This document shows positions 54,409-64,000 of a stretch of 64,000 nucleotides of DNA, in pieces. Origin of the DNA: Rubripirellula lacrimiformis (GTDB taxonomy: Bacteria > Planctomycetota > Planctomycetia > Pirellulales > Pirellulaceae); NCBI RefSeq assembly GCF_007741535.1, contig NZ_CP036525.1, forward strand, positions 5,332,001 to 5,396,000, in the 5' to 3' direction. Position numbers and translations under genes: made by a program. The notes beneath the pieces were generated by a model that made no database searches, was not told the DNA's origin, and saw only the letters and a list, made by a program, of their open reading frames with translations. Positions within the stretch are counted from its first letter, which is position 1. Every line of letters begins with the position of its first letter.

Positions 54409-55839
54409 TCAGGCGAGTTCGGCCTTGGGCAACAGCACTTCGAATTTGGAACCGCGGCCCGGTTTGCTTTCTACCCGAACCTCGCCGCCGAGCGAAATCG
54501 CCAGGTTTTTGACGATCGACAATCCAATCCCGGTCCCTTCGGAAAGGGGGTCGGATTCGTCACCACGTGCGACTCTTGATTTCTGGACGCGATAGAAACG
54601 CTCGAAAATTCGTTCCTGTTCCTCGGCGTTGATCCCCACACCGTTGTCCTGGACGACCAGCGCCAAGAACTTGCCCGCATCGCGGAAACCAACCTCGACT
54701 CGCCCGCCAAGGGAGGTATAGCGGATGGCATTGCCGATCAGGTTGTTGGCGATCGTCAGCGTGGCCTCGCGATCACTGTGGATCCATTGCGACTGCCCGG
54801 CCTGGTACACGACAGCGATTTCCTTCACCTCGGCGATCGGGCAATTGGACCTTAGCGACTCGCTAACCACTTCGCTGAAATCCACTCGCCCGATCGAAAG
54901 GTGGCTGTTACCGGCTTGGGCCCTGGCCAACTGCATCATGTCGGCGATCAGCCGCTCCAGACGCAGGCACTGGGCGTTGATCTGGCTCATAAAGTGTTTC
55001 GCTGCATCCGGATCGTCTTCGATCGCCAGTTCGACGGTTTCGGCGTATCCTTTGATCGCGGCCAGCGGCGTCTTCAGTTCATGGGAGATGTTGGCAACAA
55101 ATTCCCGACGCATCTCGTCCACTCGATTCGCTTCGGTTTCATCCCGCAGCGTCACCAGTAGTTTGGTTTCCAAGCGGGATTCGATCGGGTCGACGCGAAC
55201 CTTGATGGACCGGATCCGGTCTGAACAGACGACTTCGACATGAACTTTCTGTGGCCCGTCACCCGACGCGGCGGCGGTGATCACGCGAGAAAGCTCGGGG
55301 ATCCGAACGATTTCGCCCAACCGTCGCCCCCCCATGTCCGAACGATCGGCGATGCCCAACAGAAATTTTGCGGATGGGTTCACCAACAAAACATTGCCCT
55401 CGCGAGACAACATGATCACACCGTCACGCATTTTCTGCAGTGCGGACTGGGTCTGTTCGGCGTCCTGCTGCAGTCGCAACCACTGCTGCTGCCATTGGTC
55501 GGCCTCTTGCCGGTATCCGTCGACAACCACTTGCACCCGCAAACGTCGATCGGTCGACCGGCGACGAAGGATGGCGATGATGATTCCGGACGCGGCCACG
55601 ACCGCGATTGCGGCTAACCACCCGGCGTGGGCGACGGTGATCACGATCAACGCCGTGACCGCGACCGCACAGACTGCGCCGATGCTTTCGACAGCGGCGG
55701 AATCGACCAGTTCGTCGGGACGCGTTTTTTTCGAGTTCGCAGCGAGCAAGCGGTCAACCAACGGGTAATCGAGGCAACGTCTCACGATCGCTTGAAATCC
55801 CCCATCGACTGCCCCGGACGGTCGGTCCACCCAGATCAC
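54409..55839 (-). CDS. PhoR-like sensor histidine kinase
   Basis: The start is GTG at 55839 ([20 protein letters not shown]); the exact start is uncertain because no ATG is better placed. The 476-residue protein has two membrane helices (about 52-72 and 74-91), a PAS-like domain (about 130-235, [20 protein letters not shown]), HisKA with His253 ([20 protein letters not shown]), and HATPase_c with [29 protein letters not shown] and [13 protein letters not shown]. It probably phosphorylates the neighbouring OmpR-type regulator. The signal sensed is unknown; no phosphate-uptake genes are in the window, so a Pho role is unproved. Confidence 0.9.
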   Translation of the reverse strand: MIWVDRPSGAVDGGFQAIVRRCLDYPLVDRLLAANSKKTRPDELVDSAAVESIGAVCAVAVTALIVITVAHAGWLAAIAVVAASGIIIAILRRRSTDRRLRVQVVVDGYRQEADQWQQQWLRLQQDAEQTQSALQKMRDGVIMLSREGNVLLVNPSAKFLLGIADRSDMGGRRLGEIVRIPELSRVITAAASGDGPQKVHVEVVCSDRIRSIKVRVDPIESRLETKLLVTLRDETEANRVDEMRREFVANISHELKTPLAAIKGYAETVELAIEDDPDAAKHFMSQINAQCLRLERLIADMMQLARAQAGNSHLSIGRVDFSEVVSESLRSNCPIAEVKEIAVVYQAGQSQWIHSDREATLTIANNLIGNAIRYTSLGGRVEVGFRDAGKFLALVVQDNGVGINAEEQERIFERFYRVQKSRVARGDESDPLSEGTGIGLSIVKNLAISLGGEVRVESKPGRGSKFEVLLPKAELA

Positions 55840-56087
55840 ACCGGCGGAGCGACAATCCCAGCGAAATCAGCACAAGCGATCTCGATGGAACAATCCGCCC
55901 CCTGCTTTGGACTGTGGAAAATCAGTCGCCGCGGTGGGGCGGGCGCTTTCAAGTTTTGACCGTACAATCATGGTCGCTCGAGCCGTTGGAGGACACGGGC
56001 GAGCCGGCTTCTTCATCGAATATTCTCATAGAAGCCACCCCAAGTCCCCTCGACTCCCCCATCACCACTTCCCCATCGTTCGCTCCT

Positions 56088-59000
56088 ATGCCAAGTCCAC
56101 TGCGTGCCCCCGAAGGCAGCCCGAACTTCCCCGCGCTCGAGCAAGACGTCCTGAAATTCTGGGACGACAACGACATTTATGGCCAATCGCTGGCCGCACG
56201 CGCCGACGGACCTTCGTTCGTTTTCTATGAAGGCCCCCCCACGGCCAACGGCATGCCGCACCCCGGGCACTGCCTGACCCGCAGCATCAAGGACGTCTTT
56301 CCTCGCTATAAAACGATGAAAGGGTTCCGCTGTGAACGCAAAGCTGGTTGGGACACTCACGGTCTGCCCGTCGAAGTCGAAGTCGGCAAGGAAATGGGCA
56401 TCCACAGCAAAGAAGACATCGAAGCCTACGGTGAAGAACCGTTCATCCAGAAATGCCAACAGAGCGTGTTTCGGTACATGCAGCAGTGGCAAACGCTGAC
56501 CCGGCGGCTGGGGTTCTGGGTCGACCTGGAAAAGGCCTACGTCACCTATCACCAAAGTTACGTCGAAAGCGTCTGGTGGAGCCTGAAAAACCTGTTCGAC
56601 CGCGGCCTGCTGTACCAAGGCCACAAAATCGTTTGGTGGTGGGCCCAGGGTGGGACCGCATTGTCGGCAGGCGAAGTCGGCCAAGGATACCGGGAAGTCG
56701 CCGACCCTAGCGTCTACGTGCTGTTCCCGCTGTTGGACGACGCCGGCAAGCCGACGAACCGGTCGTTGGTGGTCTGGACCACCACCCCATGGACCCTGCC
56801 TAGCAACATGTACGCGGCCGTCCATCCCACAGACGTCGAATACAGCGTCGTTCGCGATCCAGAATCGGGGACCGAGCTGGTGATGGCAGCCAAGTTGGTG
56901 GACACGATCGCAGGCAAGCTGAAACGTGAACTGGAACCTGTCGAAACGGTAACAGCCGAATCGTTGATCGGTGCCCGCTATCAGCCTCCGTTCAACAACT
57001 ATAGCGATTCCGTCGCGGACCAAACCGGCACCCTGGTCGGCGGCGGAACCGAAGCCAAGTATTGGCGCGTCGTTGCCGCTGATTTCGTCACCACCGAATC
57101 CGGGTCGGGCATCGTCCACCAAGCACCTGCGTTCGGCGAAGTTGACCATGATGTGTTGGTGGACGAACGAAAACGCTTCGTTCCAACCGATGCACCGGAG
57201 TTGTTGTGTGCGGTCGGCCCGGACGGCAAGTTCACCGATGAATTCGCCGAGATGAAAGGCACCTGGGTCAAAGATGCAGATAAACCGATCATCCGACTGC
57301 TGAAAGAAGCCGACAAACTGCTGATGCAGGAACAATACCTGCACGAGTACCCGTTCTGTTGGCGGGCCAACGAAGACCCGTTGATCCAGTACCCACGTCG
57401 AAGCTGGTTCGTGCGGACGACGAAGTTCCGCGACCTGATGCTGAAGAACAATTCGCAAATCGGTTGGCAGCCGGAACACATCCGCGACGGGCGTTTCGGC
57501 AACTTCCTGGAATCCAACGTCGATTGGGCTCTGTCACGCGAACGCTACTGGGGCACACCGTTGCCTATCTGGGTCTGCCAAGAAACCGGACAGGCCGAAG
57601 CGGTCGACAGCTACGACATGCTGCTGGCCAAACCGGGCATCACCGGCACGGAAGTTTGGGATCAAGCCAAAGCCGCGAACCCCGAATTGGTGGACGACCT
57701 ACGCGTCCACAAACCGTACATCGATGCCGTCACCTACGATTCGCCGTTCGCGGCCGGTGCACGGATGAAGCGTGTCACCGAAGTCATCGACTGCTGGTAC
57801 GACAGCGGTGCGATGCCGTTTGCCCAATGGGGATGGCCTCACCAAAACGACGAAAAGTTCCAAGATCAGTTCCCCGCAGACTTCATCAGCGAAGCCTTGG
57901 ACCAAACGCGAGGATGGTTCTATAGCCAATTGGCGATCAGCACGATGCTGTTTGGCGAAGGTGCCAATGTTTCGGAAACCGCAGCGACAGAAGACGACAG
58001 CGCTGTACCACGTTCTGAAGCCCAGGCTGATTCGTTGTCGCCAAAGCTGCCCGAGATCACAGGATCACACCCGTTTCGCAACTGCATCGTGCTGGGGCTG
58101 ATGCTGGGCGAAGACGGCAACAAGATGTCCAAGAGCCTGCGGAACTATCGCGAGCCAACGGAGATCTTTGACAAGTATGGTGCCGATGCTCTGCGTTGGT
58201 TCTTCTTTGCCGGCCAGCCACCTTGGACCGCAATCCGATACCGCGAACAATCGATCAAGGATTCGATCCCGGAATTCTTGCTGCGAACCTGGAACACTTT
58301 CAGCTTCCTAACGATTTATGCAGAGATCGACGGGTTCGATCCGACCACGGCCACCGGAGCCGACGATCAACTTTCGCCAGCGTCGTTGGCGTCGGCCCCC
58401 AGCTATCGCGATGCATCCGAGCGGAGCGAGATCGACCGCTGGATCCTGTCCGAATTGAACCAGACGATCGCCACGGTGACCGATCGAATGGACGCGCTGG
58501 ACAACTACAACGCTTGCAAGGCGATCACGTCGCTGGTTGACGGACTCAGCAATTGGTACGTTCGCCGAAGCCGAGATCGATTCTGGGCCTCGGACGCGGA
58601 TTCGCAGGACAAGTCGGACGCGTACTGGACGCTGTACGAAACGCTGCTGGAATTGGCCAAGCTGGTGGCTCCCTTCGTTCCGTTCCTTTCCGAAACGCTG
58701 TGGCAAAACCTCAGTGCACCATTCGGCGACAAGGTACGTCGCAGCGTTCACCTGTGTGACTATCCCGTCGCGATCGCTGACCGGATCGACAAAGACCTTT
58801 CCGCTTCGATGACTCTGCTGCGCGAAATCGCTTCCCTGGGACGCGCGGCACGGGCCGAAGCAAAGCTGAAAGTCCGATTGCCACTGTCACGTGTCGAAGT
58901 CGTGCTGACCAGCGACACGCACATCGCTTGGCTGCAGACGCACGATGAATTGGTCCGGGAAGAACTGAACGTCAAGGCAGTGGAATACACCACCGAAGGC

Positions 59001-59537
59001 GACCAGTACGTTCAATACACGGTTGTCCCGAACTTCAAGCGATTGGGTCCGAAGGTTGGCAAGCAGATCCCAGCGGTCAAAGCGGCACTGGCCAAAGCGG
59101 ATGGGAACGAATTTCTGCAACAGCTTTCGGCAACCGGATTTGTCACGCTGGACCTTCCAGGTGGCGAAGTCAAATTGGACAGCGACGATATCGAAGTCCG
59201 TTTGAAAGCTCGCGATGGATGGGCGGCCGCCCAAGGAAACCAATGCGTCGTGGTGCTGAACACCGAAGTCACCGATGAACTTCGCCGCGAAGGAGTCGCC
59301 AAAGATTTGATCCGAACGGTCCAGAGCCAACGCAAGGAAATCGCATGTGAATACACCGACCGAATCGAAATCGCGATCGTCACGGATGAACCCGAAGTCG
59401 CCGCTGCGATCAAAGAGCACGGCAAACTGATCACTGGCGAAACACTGGCGGATTCCTTGACCGATGCTGCGATGGACGGCGTCACGCCGGTGGAAACCGA
59501 ATCGGGAACGGTTTACGTACGCAAGGTGAATGCATGA
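56088..59537 (+). CDS. ileS: Isoleucyl-tRNA synthetase (type 2)
   Basis: The start at 56088 ([20 protein letters not shown]) gives 1149 residues; an ATG at 55914 adds an unlikely leader. The class I HIGH-like motif is HPGH (58-61) in [12 protein letters not shown], and KMSKS lies at about 679-683 ([13 protein letters not shown]). The editing domain includes [10 protein letters not shown] and [14 protein letters not shown] follows. The C-terminal DUF5915-like region ([20 protein letters not shown]) marks the eukaryote-like type 2 enzyme, often less sensitive to mupirocin. A run of about 35 low-complexity residues ([20 protein letters not shown]) interrupts the catalytic core just before KMSKS, and another lies near [20 protein letters not shown]. 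Its TGA overlaps the purN start. Confidence 0.97.
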   Translation: MPSPLRAPEGSPNFPALEQDVLKFWDDNDIYGQSLAARADGPSFVFYEGPPTANGMPHPGHCLTRSIKDVFPRYKTMKGFRCERKAGWDTHGLPVEVEVGKEMGIHSKEDIEAYGEEPFIQKCQQSVFRYMQQWQTLTRRLGFWVDLEKAYVTYHQSYVESVWWSLKNLFDRGLLYQGHKIVWWWAQGGTALSAGEVGQGYREVADPSVYVLFPLLDDAGKPTNRSLVVWTTTPWTLPSNMYAAVHPTDVEYSVVRDPESGTELVMAAKLVDTIAGKLKRELEPVETVTAESLIGARYQPPFNNYSDSVADQTGTLVGGGTEAKYWRVVAADFVTTESGSGIVHQAPAFGEVDHDVLVDERKRFVPTDAPELLCAVGPDGKFTDEFAEMKGTWVKDADKPIIRLLKEADKLLMQEQYLHEYPFCWRANEDPLIQYPRRSWFVRTTKFRDLMLKNNSQIGWQPEHIRDGRFGNFLESNVDWALSRERYWGTPLPIWVCQETGQAEAVDSYDMLLAKPGITGTEVWDQAKAANPELVDDLRVHKPYIDAVTYDSPFAAGARMKRVTEVIDCWYDSGAMPFAQWGWPHQNDEKFQDQFPADFISEALDQTRGWFYSQLAISTMLFGEGANVSETAATEDDSAVPRSEAQADSLSPKLPEITGSHPFRNCIVLGLMLGEDGNKMSKSLRNYREPTEIFDKYGADALRWFFFAGQPPWTAIRYREQSIKDSIPEFLLRTWNTFSFLTIYAEIDGFDPTTATGADDQLSPASLASAPSYRDASERSEIDRWILSELNQTIATVTDRMDALDNYNACKAITSLVDGLSNWYVRRSRDRFWASDADSQDKSDAYWTLYETLLELAKLVAPFVPFLSETLWQNLSAPFGDKVRRSVHLCDYPVAIADRIDKDLSASMTLLREIASLGRAARAEAKLKVRLPLSRVEVVLTSDTHIAWLQTHDELVREELNVKAVEYTTEGDQYVQYTVVPNFKRLGPKVGKQIPAVKAALAKADGNEFLQQLSATGFVTLDLPGGEVKLDSDDIEVRLKARDGWAAAQGNQCVVVLNTEVTDELRREGVAKDLIRTVQSQRKEIACEYTDRIEIAIVTDEPEVAAAIKEHGKLITGETLADSLTDAAMDGVTPVETESGTVYVRKVNA

Positions 59538-60139
59538 CACCGGCGCCTGCGAACTTGCCGATCGCTGTCTTTCTAAGCGGTGGTGGCAGGACCCTAGAAA
59601 ACCTGATCCAGCACCGCGACCAGCACGGATTGCCGATCGACATCCGTTTGGTGATCAGCAGCAGTTCCAAGGTGCGCGGTGTCGAGGTTGCACGATCCGC
59701 GGGAATTGACACCAAGGTTGTTCGGAAATCGGAGCACCCCGACGAACAGGATTACTGCCGCAGCATGTTCCAACCCTGTCGTGATGCCGGCGCCCAGTAC
59801 GTCGTCATGGCCGGTTTCCTAAAGCACGTGCTGATACCTGATGACTTCACCAACCGCGTCATCAACATCCACCCATCGCTGCTACCAGCCTTCGGTGGCG
59901 AGGGCATGTATGGCGGTCGAGTCCATTCCGCTGCGATCGATCGCGGCGTCCAGATCAGCGGCTGCACGGTCCACTATGTCGATAACCAATACGACAATGG
60001 CCCCATCATTTTGCAACGCTCCTGTGACGTGAAACCAAGCGACACACCCGATTCACTAGCGAGTCGAGTGTTCGAAGTGGAATGCGCCGCACTGCCCGAT
60101 GCAATTCGCCTGATCCATCAGTCAAGAATGGCAACGTAA
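59534..60139 (+). CDS. purN: Phosphoribosylglycinamide formyltransferase (GART)
   Basis: This 201-residue protein has the catalytic triad Asn111, His113 and Asp154 in [13 protein letters not shown] and [32 protein letters not shown] is the GAR-binding start, slightly different from the common SGGGTNLQ. It transfers a formyl group from 10-formyl-THF to GAR in purine synthesis. The ATG overlaps the ileS TGA (ATGA, 59534-59537). The pairing with ileS is unusual; other purine genes are not in the window. It is convergent with the GT2 gene, with the TTCGTAGTACCG pair between. Confidence 0.96.
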   Translation: MTPAPANLPIAVFLSGGGRTLENLIQHRDQHGLPIDIRLVISSSSKVRGVEVARSAGIDTKVVRKSEHPDEQDYCRSMFQPCRDAGAQYVVMAGFLKHVLIPDDFTNRVINIHPSLLPAFGGEGMYGGRVHSAAIDRGVQISGCTVHYVDNQYDNGPIILQRSCDVKPSDTPDSLASRVFEVECAALPDAIRLIHQSRMAT

Positions 60140-60209
60140 CGATTTAGTCAGCGTGAAACGGGACCTGGAGATCGCGTAGAGGCGAAGCGTGCCTCGCCAT
60201 CCGCACCGC

Positions 60210-60390
60210 TTGTAGTACCGGCTTCAGCCGCAGGTCCACTGGAAACCAACGCCCGAGGCCGCATGAATGCGGTACTACGAACGGCGCTGCAGTAAAGACG
60301 ACGCCGGGTTTCCGTTCGTAGTACCGGCTTCAGCCGCAGGTCCACTGGATACCAACGCCCGAGGCCGCATGAATGCGGTACTACGAACGG
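60210..60390. repeat. Two direct copies of a 75-bp palindromic repeat (TTCGTAGTACCG family)
   Basis: Copy 1 is 60210-60284 and copy 2 is 60316-60390. Each begins TAGTACCGGCTTCAGCCG and ends GCGGTACTACGAACGG, so the ends are inverted (CGTTCGTAGTACCG and CGGTACTACGAACG) around CAGGTCCACTGG...CCCGAGGCC. The copies differ at two or three positions. Other members: 8579, 29071, 33040, 37458, 44779. They fill the gap between convergent purN and the GT2 gene. Confidence 0.93.
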
Positions 60391-60404
60391 CTTCTGTCGT
60401 GTCG

Positions 60405-61625
60405 TTATGCCGAATTTCGGCGTGGCTTGACGGGCAAGTCACCTCGCCCGCAGACGATCGACGGAACGACGTCGGCCTTGATCGATCGAGAATGCCGATT
60501 TGCAGCGGCAGGCCCTTGCACGCCCGACGCATGCTCTGACGCATCGCTTGGTTCGTCCAACTTGTTTGGCGTCACCGTTTGGCTTGCTCGAGCGGTCGGG
60601 GCAAGCGAGTTGCCTTTCCGACTGACTCGTTCCCGCACGTAGTGCTTGGTCACCGATAGCAGGTTTCCCATTCGCAATCCCAAAGTCAGACTCGGGTGAC
60701 TCGCCATGCGAAGGTACTGAAGCCATTCCTTGACGGTCGGCTTTTCGATCGTGCGGAATTCACGCGACGCCAATCGTGGGAACGTCGAAAGTTCGTAACC
60801 CATTTTTTCGACGTACCAGCCTGTCATTCGATTGACTTCCAGCGAATACCGCATCTTCTCGGCTGCCGACCAGGATCGCCCTGCGAAATGGTTGGCACCG
60901 TGTCGCCGGTATTCCACCAGCGGTTCTTCGAGATGAAATTTGTGCGACCCGACGATCGACGAACCAAACACCAATACATCGTCGGCACGGGTCTTCCACT
61001 CGCTTTCACGAGGATAGGGCAGGATCTTTCGCACCAGGGAGGACCGCATCGACAAGCAGGACGTTGGGGCACCGACCCACCGCCGCTGCATCACCGCACC
61101 GACCGCGCTGATCCCCTGATCGCGAGTCACTTTGATTCGTTGGCGTCCACCGGCGCAATCACCGAACGATTCGTACCCCACACTGATGCAGTCGATGCTG
61201 GGCTGCTGTTCGTAGACCGATTGCACCTTGGTATTCAGGTCTGGTCGGTGCCGGTCGTCGGAATCCAAGAAGTAAACGACATCGCCGCTGGCAATCTCCA
61301 TCGCGGTCTGCAGGCACGACAGCTGACCTTCCTGATCTTTTGCGATCACCTGCAGCCGGCTCTCGTTCCGAAATCGCTTGTCCAGCCGACTCAGTGAATC
61401 GTCCGTCGAACCATCGTCAACGACAATCACTTCGGTAAACGGTGTTTCCTGTTCCAGGGCACTCTGGACGGCTTCGCACAGAAAATCAGCGTAGTTGTAG
61501 TTATTGATCAGGCAACTGGTACGCATCACTGTCCCATCCGAAGTGAAAAGCGGCGACGACAAATCGACCTCAGCAGACGCTCGGTCAGCATCGTCATAAG
61601 AAACCACTCGCAGATTCGGAGCCAT
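60405..61625 (-). CDS. Family 2 glycosyltransferase
   Basis: From 61625 it has 406 residues; a start at 61526 (MRTSCLINNYNYADFLCEAV) gives 373 residues and fits the GT2 core better, so the first 33 residues are uncertain. GT-A signatures: SCLINNYNYADFLCEAVQSA, TEVIVVDDGSTDDSLSRLDK and VVYFLDSDDRHRPDLNTKVQ with the metal-binding DSDD. It transfers a sugar from a nucleotide-sugar, probably for a surface polysaccharide. No membrane helix is seen. It is the last gene of a minus-strand cluster with GT8 and another GT2. Confidence 0.88.
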   Translation of the reverse strand: MAPNLRVVSYDDADRASAEVDLSSPLFTSDGTVMRTSCLINNYNYADFLCEAVQSALEQETPFTEVIVVDDGSTDDSLSRLDKRFRNESRLQVIAKDQEGQLSCLQTAMEIASGDVVYFLDSDDRHRPDLNTKVQSVYEQQPSIDCISVGYESFGDCAGGRQRIKVTRDQGISAVGAVMQRRWVGAPTSCLSMRSSLVRKILPYPRESEWKTRADDVLVFGSSIVGSHKFHLEEPLVEYRRHGANHFAGRSWSAAEKMRYSLEVNRMTGWYVEKMGYELSTFPRLASREFRTIEKPTVKEWLQYLRMASHPSLTLGLRMGNLLSVTKHYVRERVSRKGNSLAPTARASQTVTPNKLDEPSDASEHASGVQGPAAANRHSRSIKADVVPSIVCGRGDLPVKPRRNSA

Positions 61626-61773
61626 CGTTCGTTGCCCTTCGTTGGATCGCTTCTGGACGCGTCGAAAATCTTCCGTAGTCCGCCTGCCCTAGAACTAACA
61701 TTTCGACGGGGCACGTGGCTAGAACAGAATTCAACGCACTGACAGCCCCCCCCCAACATCACGACGCCGGCCG

Positions 61774-62805
61774 TTAGGCTGCCCGCCGCCGATACCCGAC
61801 CATGGATTTCAGACACCTCGTCCGAAACTTCCAATGTGCACGCACCGGTTTGTAGTGATATCCCCAAAGCCGTCGAAGATATTGTTCGGGCCGCGGTGGG
61901 GTATAGCCGGACCATGCGGTGTCCCGCAGCGTCCGAAAGAAATCGGCGGTCGCCGGGTGGTGGCAAAAATAGTTCCACGGCTTCTCGGGCGAACAGAAAT
62001 GGACGACCCACGGATCCTGATGCAGCATCTGGAACGTGTCCGAGTCGAACGGACTTTGCGTCGCCCCAGGATAGGAAAACAGATGAGCACCTTGATTCCA
62101 GCGCAGATCCAAAGATCGCCATTTGCCCGCCAGAACGACGTTCAAGGCGTACTGGTCCCACCACAGAACATGCTGTCGATGATCGCTAAGGCAATCCAAA
62201 AACTGACGGAAGATGCGTTCCTCTCGCCAACGTTTCACATCGATGACCAGCAAACCACCGTTGAAATACATCGCGTCCTCGTCGATACCAAGCTCTTCGA
62301 AGTTCGCGATGGGACGCGATGTTGCAAGATATCGCAGCGTTTCGCTAGACGCGCTGAGCGAACGTGTTGAATCGATCCACGGTGCGGCATAATCCTGAAC
62401 GGCTAAAACGGACGCATCGCCTTGCGGTTCATCCCACAACAGGGACAGGTCGCGACAAACCAGCATATCGGCATCCAAATAGATCGCACGATCCACCGAC
62501 GACGGAAGCCGTTCAGCGATCGCCAGTCGCAGATAGGTCGAACTTGTCACATGCAGACTGACCGGCAATCCTTCGATGTCGCTTCCCTCGGCGCTGACCC
62601 AATGAACGCTGATCCGGTCGTCTTGCCAGGACCGTTCCATCCGATCTTTGGACGCACGGGTGATACCGCCATCCAGGATATAGATTTCGGCACGGCGGTC
62701 TGGCGACAGGTGGTCGATAGCCGATCGGATTGTCACCGCCAATGGCATGACATAGCCCTCGTCCGCTCCGCTGACCCAAACCATGGTCTCTTGCTGATTC
62801 ATCAA
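61774..62805 (-). CDS. Family 8 glycosyltransferase (LgtC-like)
   Basis: This 343-residue protein has a GT-A fold with the metal-binding DxD in RAIYLDADMLVCRDLSLLWD. The start VWVSGADEGYVMPLAVTIRS and YILDGGITRASKDRMERSW match GT8. The later YFNGGLLVIDVKRWREERIF and HFCSPEKPWNYFCHHPATAD contain the usual catalytic-region pattern. It probably makes an alpha-linked hexose on a surface glycan. It follows GT2 (62825) after 19 bp and precedes the other GT2 by about 150 bp, consistent with one operon. Confidence 0.9.
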   Translation of the reverse strand: MMNQQETMVWVSGADEGYVMPLAVTIRSAIDHLSPDRRAEIYILDGGITRASKDRMERSWQDDRISVHWVSAEGSDIEGLPVSLHVTSSTYLRLAIAERLPSSVDRAIYLDADMLVCRDLSLLWDEPQGDASVLAVQDYAAPWIDSTRSLSASSETLRYLATSRPIANFEELGIDEDAMYFNGGLLVIDVKRWREERIFRQFLDCLSDHRQHVLWWDQYALNVVLAGKWRSLDLRWNQGAHLFSYPGATQSPFDSDTFQMLHQDPWVVHFCSPEKPWNYFCHHPATADFFRTLRDTAWSGYTPPRPEQYLRRLWGYHYKPVRAHWKFRTRCLKSMVGYRRRAA

Positions 62806-62824
62806 TTAGTACCCCTAAATTGCA

Positions 62825-63889
62825 TCAGGCTGCCCGCTGATCGACCGCAGGATGGGACGCCAAATAGCGAGGTGCGATGGTTGCTGGACTTGCATCGGTC
62901 GTCCGAAATCGCGTCCGATCGCTCCGCATAGCAACCCCGCCATAGACGAACTCCCGCAAACAGATCGCCGTCCCCTGCAACAGAACACCCAAACGCATTG
63001 GCTTCAAACGCCACGCCTGTATCAATAGTTGACCACCCCGCATTCGATCGGCCGACGGATCCTTGGCGGGATCCGATCGACGATGAAGCTTTGCCGCAAC
63101 CAACAAATTTTCGAATGCGTAATTCCGCGAAACGTCGGCGGGAACCGCTTCGCTGCGGCGATAACGCATCACCGTGTAGGCGACCTCTTCCAAGGTGCCC
63201 GCAAGCTTTTCGGTCGTTGCCCCACTATGGCATTTGCGATAGTGACAAGTGACTTCGTCGACGTGCGAAAAATCGACGAACGAAGAAACGCATCTCAGAA
63301 AATAGTCGAAGTCTTCACAAAACTGATAGCGACTGCTCCACGGCCCAACGACCTCCAAAACCTGCCGCCGCATCACGGTCGCAGATGGAACGACGAAATT
63401 CCGATTGAATAGAGTGGTCGGAAAACCAGCCACTTCATCATCGCTGGGCCCGTAGACCCCCATTTCTTTGTCGGTCTGATCTTCGAACATCATGACCTTG
63501 GCATAGGCGATGCCTGCACCGGATCGCTGGAGTCTGCCGACCAACAGTTTCAAGTGATTCGGCAACCATCGATCATCCGAATCGAGCGTGGCAACAAATT
63601 CACCACGGGCGATTCGAAAGGCGACATTGCGACTTTCGGCGGCACCCCGATTGATTTCGTTACGTAGGTACTTCACCGAGTTCGGAACCGAATCCGCGAA
63701 CCGAGACACGATCCGCTCGGTTTCCCCTACCGACGCGTCTTCGACCACGATCAGTTCCCAATTCTGATAGGACTGATTTCGGATCGATTCTAACGTCTCG
63801 GCGATCAAGTGATCACGGTTGTAAGCCGGTATAACGACCGTGACCAAACCGCTGTGGCTTGGACAAGGACATTGAATGGGTGCATTCAC
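62825..63889 (-). CDS. Family 2 glycosyltransferase
   Basis: This 354-residue protein has GT2 signatures LVTVVIPAYNRDHLIAETLE, WELIVVEDASVGETERIVSR and GEFVATLDSDDRWLPNHLKL (metal-binding DSDD). The acceptor side has NRNFVVPSATVMRRQVLEVV and FCEDFDYFLRCVS. The C-terminal 80 residues are variable and may hold a membrane-associated helix. It is part of the glycosyltransferase cluster, whose next gene upstream is cut by the right edge. Confidence 0.92.
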   Translation of the reverse strand: MNAPIQCPCPSHSGLVTVVIPAYNRDHLIAETLESIRNQSYQNWELIVVEDASVGETERIVSRFADSVPNSVKYLRNEINRGAAESRNVAFRIARGEFVATLDSDDRWLPNHLKLLVGRLQRSGAGIAYAKVMMFEDQTDKEMGVYGPSDDEVAGFPTTLFNRNFVVPSATVMRRQVLEVVGPWSSRYQFCEDFDYFLRCVSSFVDFSHVDEVTCHYRKCHSGATTEKLAGTLEEVAYTVMRYRRSEAVPADVSRNYAFENLLVAAKLHRRSDPAKDPSADRMRGGQLLIQAWRLKPMRLGVLLQGTAICLREFVYGGVAMRSDRTRFRTTDASPATIAPRYLASHPAVDQRAA

Positions 63890-63936
63890 GGAGGGACTCT
63901 TCAGGGGAAGCGTGTGATCGAGACCACAACCATCAG

Positions 63937-64000
63937 CTACAGAACGAACACGCTGCCGGCTAGCAGTCGAGGCCCACCGAGTTCGTCCACGATTTGCTTC
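63937..64000 (-). CDS. C-terminal fragment of a gene cut by the right edge
   Basis: The frame is open from the edge and stops at TAG (63937-63939), coding KQIVDELGGPRLLAGSVFVL. Only 20 residues are visible, so no family is claimed. Its position 47 bp before the GT2 start suggests it belongs to the same cluster. Confidence 0.35.
   Translation of the reverse strand, partial: KQIVDELGGPRLLAGSVFVL

Noticed and set aside
56013-57479. 488-codon minus-strand frame across ileS
   Set aside because: Shadow of ileS in a GC-rich genome.

Overview
The window looks like a chromosomal segment of a planctomycete of the Pirellulaceae, Rhodopirellula-like. The evidence is a gene set nearly restricted to that group: two PSD1-type cytochrome (DUF1549/DUF1553) plus DUF1501 pairs, a DUF1592/DUF1552 pair, a PVC-type heme-binding dehydrogenase-like protein with a PA14 domain, a sulfatase, an FG-GAP/ASPIC lipoprotein, an ECF sigma factor overlapping a membrane Ser/Thr kinase, and many small palindromic intergenic repeats. 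Most proteins carry signal peptides, and few genes have a strong Shine-Dalgarno sequence.

Layout. 1-4.6 kb: a minus-strand run of secreted proteins (BNR-repeat protein, squalene-cyclase-fold protein with a heme c motif, alpha/beta hydrolase, ceramidase-like hydrolase cut by the left edge). 5.4-13.5 kb: PQQ-type beta-propeller, DUF5060/DUF4038 glycosidase-like protein, PL14-like lyase with DNRLRE-like repeats, and a 1002-residue PVC cytochrome/PA14 protein. 13.6-14.4 kb: three tandem units of about 233 bp. 14.5-16.8 kb: ECF sigma factor and overlapping kinase. 16.9-26.4 kb (minus strand): PH-domain protein, Na+/solute symporter coupled to a membrane dipeptidase, a secreted hypothetical protein coupled to a DUF1501 protein and its PSD1 partner, and a CBS protein. 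27-32.4 kb: OPT transporter, small membrane protein, CRTAC1-like lipoprotein.

32.4-38 kb is the accessory part. It is a mosaic of near-identical repeat blocks around two lineage-specific genes: an orphan protein with a type I restriction HsdR-type nuclease domain and a secreted protein of unknown function. One block joins, end to end, the two repeats that bracket the nuclease gene.

38-52.8 kb returns to planctomycete surface and catabolic genes: a second DUF1501/PSD1 pair, a secreted protein with an N,N-dimethylformamidase-large-subunit-like domain, tRNA-Leu(CAG) with terminator, an MBL-fold hydrolase abutting a DUF1592 diheme protein, DUF1552, sulfatase and esterase. 52.9-60.1 kb holds a small conserved-looking protein, a PhoB/PhoR-like two-component system, and ileS (type 2) overlapping purN. 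60.4-64 kb is a glycosyltransferase cluster (two GT2, one GT8) running off the right edge.

How they may work together (inference): the secreted hydrolases, lyase, sulfatase and heme proteins suggest breakdown of complex, probably sulfated, polysaccharides at the cell surface or in the periplasm. The symporter/dipeptidase and OPT genes suggest peptide use. No mobile-element transposase, prophage or CRISPR array was found; the mobile signal is in the repeats.
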